Below, piece after piece: positions 1 to 4,288 of a DNA stretch of 7,178 bases. The stretch's first letter is position 1, and the number at the start of each line of letters is the position of its first letter. A program made the position numbers and the translations under genes. Source of the stretch: Trebonia sp. (GTDB taxonomy: Bacteria > Actinomycetota > Actinomycetes > Streptosporangiales > Streptosporangiaceae); the NCBI GenBank assembly GCA_030043595.1, contig JASHXJ010000428.1:1-7178 (forward strand). Direction: 5' to 3'. The notes under the pieces were generated by a model, which saw only the letters and a list, made by a program, of their open reading frames with translations, made no database searches and was not told the DNA's origin.

Positions 1-524
1 CCATGGCCGTCACCCTCGCCGTCTTCGCCGCCCTCCAGGTCGCCATGCCGTTGTGGGTCCGCCCCAACCTCGCCCCGCCCGACCACACGGTCCTCCCCGT
101 CACCGGTCTGGGTGCCGCCCTGGCGTCACCCGGCCCGGGCGGCACCACCTACACGCTCCTCGCCACCGGCATCCCCAGCCAGCCCGGCGCCTGGCTACTG
201 TCCAGCGGGCCCGTCAACGCCGCCGGACAGCCGGCCGGCACCACCCCGGCCGCCTGCATATCGCTGGCGAACGCCAGCGCTGCCACGGCCAACGGCACCT
301 CCACGGGCGCGGGCACGCAAGTGGGCAGCAGCGCACAGGGACAGCCGGGCACCCCCGTCGACTTCCTTGACTGCCTGGCCGGCCACGGCATCCGGGAAGC
401 CATCTCCTACCAGCCCGCCAGCCGCTACTGGCGCTTCCAGGCCACCGAGACCGCCATCTACCTCGCCCTGGCCCTGGCCCTGGCCGGGTACTGCTTCCGG
501 CGGCTCCACCGCCGCCCCTCCTGA
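1..524 (+). CDS. ABC transporter permease, C-terminal part (5' end outside window)
   Basis: Probable integral-membrane subunit of an ABC exporter; the substrate cannot be told. The reading frame is open to the left edge, and the methionine at base 3 falls inside a membrane helix (VTLAVFAALQVAMPLWVRP), so it is probably internal and the true start lies upstream. The visible part is a helix, an extracytoplasmic stretch of about 120 residues rich in Ala, Gly, Thr and Ser, then the motif YQPASRYWRFQ followed by a last helix (ETAIYLALALALAGYCF) and a short basic cytoplasmic tail (RRLHRRPS). From memory, that YQP-S-R-W-FQ block before a terminal helix and Arg-rich tail is typical of actinobacterial ABC permeases usually encoded beside their ATPase, which would lie to the left. 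Codon use is strongly GC-rich. The stop is TGA at 522-524. The family call is from pattern recognition, not a search. Confidence 0.72.
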   Translation, partial: MAVTLAVFAALQVAMPLWVRPNLAPPDHTVLPVTGLGAALASPGPGGTTYTLLATGIPSQPGAWLLSSGPVNAAGQPAGTTPAACISLANASAATANGTSTGAGTQVGSSAQGQPGTPVDFLDCLAGHGIREAISYQPASRYWRFQATETAIYLALALALAGYCFRRLHRRPS

Positions 525-680
525 ACAAGAAACAACAGTTGACACCCACGAGTCACAAGGAAGCCTCAGCGGGGCACCGACGCGCGACAACTGACTTGCG
601 CACCAGGATGGCCCAACTCGGGCCGTATTCCCTCGACACGACGTCGCACGCCCACCGTTTCCGAGTGCTCCCTTGTGGGC

Positions 681-1436
681 TCAATGAGGAAGTCGTAGAC
701 GATGACTTACAGCACTTTGGCCTGATTCAGGCCGTGCCGGAAGCGCCAGGAGTGTGACTACCAGCCCAATAACTGTTCCGATGCTCCCAATCCATGTGCC
801 AACTGCGACTTCCCCGACCAGAGCGATCGCCGTGGCAATTATACCAAGAAATACTACCGCAAGAAGGAGGCAAATAATGGCCTGGAAGCGGCTTAGCGGC
901 CGGATTCCCGATGTCTTAGATTGCCAATCACTAACGTTCTTCGCCAGCGCACCTTCCGAACCAATCGAAAAGTAATAAGGCCTCGATCGTAGCGGGGCAG
1001 GCCAAAACACGCATATGCGCCAGTTTCGTTCCCACACACCCCTGTTGCCAGGTTTTGGGCGTACGTAGGTAAGGGTCTTCCCGGGGGGGAGAATTATCAC
1101 GATCATTGGTCTTCCCGGCTGGTCCCAGGTATACTTGCCCGAAATCATTGTCAGCGGTCGCGTATCCTCTGACCTATCGTAATCGGCATTACGTTGTTTT
1201 GGTGCTCCATTTGCCTTGCATACTCTAAAGGTTCCCTCGGGCACGAGGACATTGGTCCGGGGTTGACCGTTGTGCGGACCTATCCTTACGGCACCTGCAG
1301 GAGGATCGTTTTCCCAGCTGAACCGGATTCGCTCACCGTTGCGGCATGGCCAGAATGTCTCGGCTCTCGCCAAGAGCATTCCTTGCTCAAGTCCTTCTTG
1401 CAAGTCGACTACAGTTAGAGAATCCCCGTCACCCAT
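681..1436 (-). CDS. Hypothetical protein with C-terminal two-helix membrane hairpin
   Basis: I do not recognise the family. The start chosen is the ATG at 1436 (protein begins MGDGDSLTVVDL, 251 residues), because AGAGGAG lies just upstream with a 6-base gap; an in-frame GTG at 1517 would add 27 residues but lacks such a site. Residues 1 to about 180 are soluble, rich in Trp, Arg and Pro, with no motif I can name. Residues about 184-208 (FQAIICLLLAVVFLGIIATA onward) and 213-232 form two hydrophobic helices joined by a very short turn, followed by a polar tail of about 20 residues. The soluble part probably faces the cytoplasm. The gene converges on the ABC permease gene, 156 bases away. A 60-base sample (901-960) is only about 52% G+C, unlike the neighbouring genes, which hints at horizontal acquisition. 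The intact 251-codon frame, ribosome site and plausible membrane topology support a real gene. Confidence 0.68.
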   Translation of the reverse strand: MGDGDSLTVVDLQEGLEQGMLLARAETFWPCRNGERIRFSWENDPPAGAVRIGPHNGQPRTNVLVPEGTFRVCKANGAPKQRNADYDRSEDTRPLTMISGKYTWDQPGRPMIVIILPPGKTLTYVRPKPGNRGVWERNWRICVFWPAPLRSRPYYFSIGSEGALAKNVSDWQSKTSGIRPLSRFQAIICLLLAVVFLGIIATAIALVGEVAVGTWIGSIGTVIGLVVTLLALPARPESGQSAVSHRLRLPH

Positions 1437-1447
1437 CTCTGACTCCT
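1437..1447 (-). promoter_or_regulatory. Ribosome binding site deciding the start of the 251-residue protein
   Basis: On the minus strand AGAGGAG precedes the ATG at 1436 with six bases between. It is the reason for preferring this start over the upstream in-frame GTG at 1517. Confidence 0.6.
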
Positions 1448-1492
1448 CTTTGGTCTCACAAGGAGCATCAATCAGCGTATTGGACACACCAA

Positions 1493-1498
1493 ATAGTA
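1493..1498 (-). promoter_or_regulatory. Possible -10 element for the minus-strand hypothetical gene
   Basis: TACTAT on the minus strand, about 57 bases before the ATG, fits a -10 hexamer with an untranslated leader of roughly 50 bases. No good -35 match lies 16-19 bases further upstream, so this is only a weak candidate. Confidence 0.2.
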
Positions 1499-2038
1499 TG
1501 ACATTTCGCACCAGCACTCGGCTTGCTGCCTCGCCTGAATGCGCGCGTCGAGGTCACGCGGACGGCCGTTGCATCATCGCACCGCACCGGGTCCGCGTCG
1601 GCTTGGATCTACTACGCCGCGGGCTGTTCCGGCTGTCAGGGACAGTCATAGCATGTTTCTACGCCGGGTCACAGAGCGTGACGGAGTTAGCCAGCCGTTG
1701 CGCCTCGCTGCCGCCGAGCGCGGGTTCAGGCCCAGTCAGGCGTGACGGCGATCATGATTATCGCGCACAGTCGACCACGGCGGTCAGACGGAAGTCCTGC
1801 CACAAATATACAAACCCCCACACCGATTCTTCGGCTCGCCTGCCGGCCAACCGAAGGTTGCGTAGCAAACATACCTACTCGTTCTGCAGCGGCCGCTGCG
1901 CCAGGCCCTGTTGTGTTACTGCACGGGCACTGCTTGCGTTGGCCGCGAGAACCGGCCCAGCGAACCCGGCTGGCAGGGACCGTGGCAGGTATCTCCCCCA
2001 GGCGCAGCTGGCGGGCATTCGAGGCTGGATGGCAAAGG
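1499..2038. other. Stretch without a convincing gene
   Basis: About 540 bases between the upstream region of the minus-strand hypothetical gene and the 3' end of the repeat-protein pseudogene. Open frames exist on both strands, but their translations are Arg/Ser/Pro-rich with no recognisable motif and no good ribosome site. A short run on the plus strand near 1908-1931 reads GPVVLLHGH, like the start of an alpha/beta hydrolase, but nothing around it supports that. An imperfect palindrome lies at 1748-1764. The stretch may be eroded coding DNA; no RNA gene or insertion-sequence end was seen. Confidence 0.4.
1748..1764. repeat. Imperfect 17-bp palindrome in non-coding DNA
   Basis: GCGATCATGATTATCGC pairs at seven of eight positions around a central G. 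Size and symmetry would suit a dimeric repressor, but no gene clearly starts next to it. Confidence 0.25.
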
Positions 2039-2447
2039 TTAGCTCCAGGTCGTGCCGTTCCAGTGCAGGATCAGCGTCGATCCCGAGTTGGTAAACCCGA
2101 CTGCCCGGGCGTTGCCGGTCGAGGTGGCTGCCACCGTGCGTAGCGTGCCGTTGTCCGGTGGGCTCTTTACCTGGATCCCATGCTGTCCCGGTGCAGTGCA
2201 TGACGACGGTGCTTCCTGTGCCGCCGACCGCCCGGGCGGTGCCCCGGGGATGAAAGCAGCGCCTGCGAGGAAGCTGCCTGCCGGGCCAGGGACGGGCACT
2301 TTCCGCCAGGCCTTGCCGTTCCAGAGCATGCTGGCCGGCACGGAGGCGGTGGCGGCGGAGGTCATGCTGGCTCCGACAGCCCATAACGGCACCGCCTGGC
2401 GCTGCGGCCATCCCATACAGCACGTGCTCCGGCGTTGTCGTCTGGAC
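2039..2447 (-). pseudogene. Decayed 3' end of a Trp-rich (WAVG / HWNGTTW) repeat-protein gene
   Basis: Actinomycetes often carry secreted propeller-like proteins built of units such as VAATSxxxAWAVG...TLILHWNGTxW...VPSPxP. Such units are read here on the minus strand, but spread over two frames. In order: VLYGMAAAPGGAV (frame with 2501), PLWAVGAS...MLWNGKAWRKVPVPGPAG...FIPG (frame with 2572), GTARAVGGTGSTVVMHCTGTAWD (frame with 2501), then VKSPPDNGTLRTVAATSTGN with ARAVGFTNSGSTLILHWNGTTWS and TAA at 2039-2041 (frame with 2572). The frame switches fall near 2388, 2243 and 2170, and joining the pieces restores a regular repeat. The usual Trp of AWAVG is Arg (CGG) in both later units, and one HWNG has become HCTG, so point decay has also occurred. 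The 5' part beyond about 2447 is not recognisable. Sequencing error is an unlikely source of three separate shifts but cannot be excluded. Confidence 0.7.
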
Positions 2448-2688
2448 ATGAGCACGGAAGCTCGCATCGCCGGAACGCCTTGGGCGCGTATCGTCTCCCA
2501 AAACGTAACCACGGTGCTCGCGTCGCGCACGCCGACCCGTCTCGATCGCTCAATATTCACAGCCGATGTCACGCATATTCACAAGTCGCAACAGGGTGGC
2601 CCACCATTCCGATTCGTGGTATCGGAAGCCAACTATCGGTGTCATTATTCTTCCATGCCAAGTAGGGGATCCTGATTAGCGGCTGCCG

Positions 2689-2718
2689 CCCGTGTCAAGC
2701 CGAGTCCGCTGGCACGGG
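2689..2718. repeat. Imperfect hairpin CCCGTGTC / GGCACGGG
   Basis: Eight-base arms at 2689-2696 and 2711-2718 pair with one G-T wobble around a 14-base loop. There is no T-run after it, so it could be a factor-dependent terminator or chance structure. Confidence 0.25.
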
Positions 2719-2737
2719 TGGAAAGGGGCGGGTATGG

Positions 2738-2753
2738 GCCGGTCCTGACCGGC
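2738..2753. promoter_or_regulatory. Perfect 16-bp palindrome GCCGGTC-CT-GACCGGC, possible operator
   Basis: Seven-base arms with a two-base centre, about 160 bases before the oxygenase start. The size is like operators of TetR- or GntR-type repressors. No regulator gene lies next to it in the window. Confidence 0.35.
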
Positions 2754-2773
2754 TCTTGGATTGTGAGATTCAT

Positions 2774-2796
2774 CCTGACAGCGGGGAGCTGTCAGG
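2774..2796. promoter_or_regulatory. Perfect 9-bp inverted repeat CCTGACAGC-N5-GCTGTCAGG
   Basis: Nine-base arms with a five-base GGGGA centre, about 115 bases before the oxygenase start. It could be a dimeric repressor or activator site, or a leader-RNA hairpin if transcription begins upstream. No T-run follows, so an intrinsic terminator is less likely. Confidence 0.42.
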
Positions 2797-2843
2797 GGAG
2801 CATCGGCAGAAGGCGGCCAGACGGCGGTCCCCGCTCGGCGCAA

Positions 2844-2853
2844 GCGTTAACGC
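2844..2853. promoter_or_regulatory. 10-bp palindrome GCGTTAACGC
   Basis: A perfect palindrome about 58 bases before the oxygenase start. It is A/T-rich at its centre in an otherwise GC-rich stretch. It may be an operator half of the same control region, though ten bases can occur by chance. Confidence 0.25.
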
Positions 2854-2911
2854 CTCGGGATCTCGCTGCTGCCCGTCTTGTATCAGGTAAGCCGCACCCA
2901 AGGAAAAGTGC

Positions 2912-4084
2912 ATGTCTGAGACACTTTCTGCAAAGAATGAGACGGAGCGGGCAGGATCGGCGGCTGGCCCGGATCACTCGCACGATCACAGTTCCGGTTC
3001 CGTCACTGACCTTCGGCGCACCGGGATCAATCCGAATTTCTGGTACCCGATCGCCGTATCCGGGAGCGTGCGGAAGCAAAAGACGTTTGCCGCCACGTTC
3101 GCAGGTGAGCGGATCGTGCTGTACCGCGGCGAAAGCGGCACCGTCCACGCATTGGAGGACCGGTGCGCCCATCGCCAGGTACCGCTGAGCATGGGGGTCG
3201 TGGAAGGCGACACGCTCCGCTGTTGCTATCACGCCTGGGCTTATCGCGGGAACGGCCGCATCTCGCAGATACCGTATCTGCCCCGGGGTGCTGCCCGGCC
3301 GCCGCGCGGTGTCCGCGCGTATCCGGTCCGCGAGGCCTACGGCCTGGTGTTCGTCTTCCCGGGAGATCCGCAGAATGCGACCGGGGCAGCACTGCCAGAG
3401 CTGCCGGAGTTCGATTCCGCTAAGCACAAGACCATGACGTTCTCCCGCACTGTGCGCTGCCACTATTCCTTCATGCACGAGAACCTGCTGGACATGAACC
3501 ACCAGTTCCTGCACCGCGGCGTCGTCGGCAGGATCCAGCCCACGCTCCTCGGCTACGACACGGGCCCGGATTTTGTGGAGGCCCGGTACCTGTTCACCCA
3601 TGCCGGGGGGAAGAAGAACCGCGGCGCCGGCTTGCTCGCGGCCCAAGGCGTCGGCGGTGGCACGGCGTCACCCGACGTCATCACCATCCGCACCTGCTAC
3701 CCCTACCAGACCCTCCAACTGGTCCCCAAGAACGCCGATCTTCCGGCTTTTTCTCTCTGGGTGGCCTACGTACCGGAAGACGCCGAGCAGCGGACCAATC
3801 ACGTGTACGGCCTGCTCATGATTGAGAAGCCGCCGATCCCCGGGGCCATTCATCTTGCTTGGCCGCTCATCCGACGCTTCACCGAGCGAGTGTTCGCCGA
3901 AGACCGGACAGCGGTCGAAGCCGAGCAACGGGCCTGGGACGAGCAGGGCGAGGACTGGAACAGCGAGGTCTTTCCTCTCATCCTGGATGTCCGCCACGTA
4001 CTGCGTACCAACGGCGTCCCTCTGCGCCGCGAATCCGCTCTGAGCGACGCACAGCCGGCCCCCGTAACACGCGGAAGCGCCTAA
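2912..4084 (+). CDS. Rieske [2Fe-2S] non-heme iron oxygenase, alpha-subunit type
   Basis: A complete 390-residue oxygenase component, of usual length, that would use O2 and electrons from a separate reductase or ferredoxin to hydroxylate or demethylate a substrate that cannot be named. The Rieske domain (about 42-150) has Cys85-x-His87-x16-Cys104-x2-His107. The catalytic domain has E190-N-L-L-D194-M-N-H197-Q-F-L-H201; His197 and His201 are the probable iron ligands, D194 the bridging aspartate, and D331 (in FAEDRTAVEAEQ) the likely third ligand. Residues 1-35 are a polar tail with a His-rich patch (DHSHDHSS). There is no signal peptide or membrane helix, so it is cytoplasmic. The ATG at 2912 is preceded by AAGGA at a good distance. 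No beta subunit, ferredoxin or reductase gene is adjacent, which fits a single-component oxygenase like the VanA / dicamba-monooxygenase or phenylpropionate-dioxygenase-like groups. The upstream palindromes suggest its own regulated promoter. Confidence 0.93.
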   Translation: MSETLSAKNETERAGSAAGPDHSHDHSSGSVTDLRRTGINPNFWYPIAVSGSVRKQKTFAATFAGERIVLYRGESGTVHALEDRCAHRQVPLSMGVVEGDTLRCCYHAWAYRGNGRISQIPYLPRGAARPPRGVRAYPVREAYGLVFVFPGDPQNATGAALPELPEFDSAKHKTMTFSRTVRCHYSFMHENLLDMNHQFLHRGVVGRIQPTLLGYDTGPDFVEARYLFTHAGGKKNRGAGLLAAQGVGGGTASPDVITIRTCYPYQTLQLVPKNADLPAFSLWVAYVPEDAEQRTNHVYGLLMIEKPPIPGAIHLAWPLIRRFTERVFAEDRTAVEAEQRAWDEQGEDWNSEVFPLILDVRHVLRTNGVPLRRESALSDAQPAPVTRGSA

Positions 4085-4151
4085 TGCGATATTTACGGCA
4101 GCTTCCGCGGAGCCAGCTGAAATGTGTGGCAGCAACGAGTAACTGACTGAT

Positions 4152-4177
4152 CTGTGAGGAGTGTAGCGCTTTCACAG
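4152..4177 (+). terminator. Weak hairpin after the Rieske gene, possible terminator
   Basis: CTGTGA (4152-4157) pairs with TCACAG (4172-4177), extendable by G-T wobbles, about 70 bases past the oxygenase stop. No T-run follows, so function as a terminator is uncertain. Confidence 0.22.
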
Positions 4178-4199
4178 GGTGACGTGCCCCGCTGGTACG

Positions 4200-4213
4200 G
4201 CTGGCGCGCCAGC
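4200..4213. repeat. Perfect 14-bp palindrome GCTGGCGCGCCAGC upstream of the kinase gene
   Basis: A fully self-complementary sequence about 75 bases before the kinase start, between the two genes. It could be an operator for the kinase gene or the stem of a terminator for the oxygenase gene; the sequence alone does not decide. Confidence 0.3.
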
Positions 4214-4288
4214 GGTGGTGTCGGCGGCATGCAACGGGTTGCGTCTTCTCTGGACCCTACCCAATACTTAAATTTGCGGTCTTAGGAC

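Larger units (their letters stand above)
2448..2911. other. Non-coding region upstream of the Rieske oxygenase gene
   Basis: About 460 bases with no convincing gene. The left half is probably the eroded 5' part of the repeat-protein pseudogene. The right half (from about 2689) holds a possible hairpin, two perfect inverted repeats and one 10-bp palindrome, listed separately, and must contain the promoter of the oxygenase gene. No clear -35/-10 pair was found. Confidence 0.45.

Noticed and set aside
539..567. TTGACA at 539-544 as a promoter -35 box
   Set aside because: No -10-like hexamer lies 16-19 bases downstream and no plus-strand gene begins there.
719..733. GGCCTG-ATT-CAGGCC hairpin as a terminator
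   Set aside because: It lies inside the 3' coding part of the minus-strand hypothetical gene and has no T-run; probably chance.
1270..2094. 274-codon plus-strand frame across the hypothetical gene's 5' end and the empty stretch
   Set aside because: It overlaps the start region of the minus-strand gene, has no motif, and its composition (Arg/Ser/Cys-rich) looks like non-coding translation.
1742..2143. Alpha/beta-hydrolase-like GPVVLLHGH run in a plus-strand frame
   Set aside because: Only this short run resembles the family; no nucleophile elbow or other motif follows, and the frame runs into the pseudogene on the opposite strand.
2718..3188. Plus-strand frame spanning the palindromes and the start of the oxygenase gene
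   Set aside because: It runs in a different frame into the Rieske coding sequence and shows no motif; the region is better read as a control region.
2792..3646. 284-codon open frame on the minus strand over the oxygenase gene
   Set aside because: It is antisense to a gene with complete Rieske and iron-site motifs; the translation has no recognisable domain and comes from GC-biased third positions.
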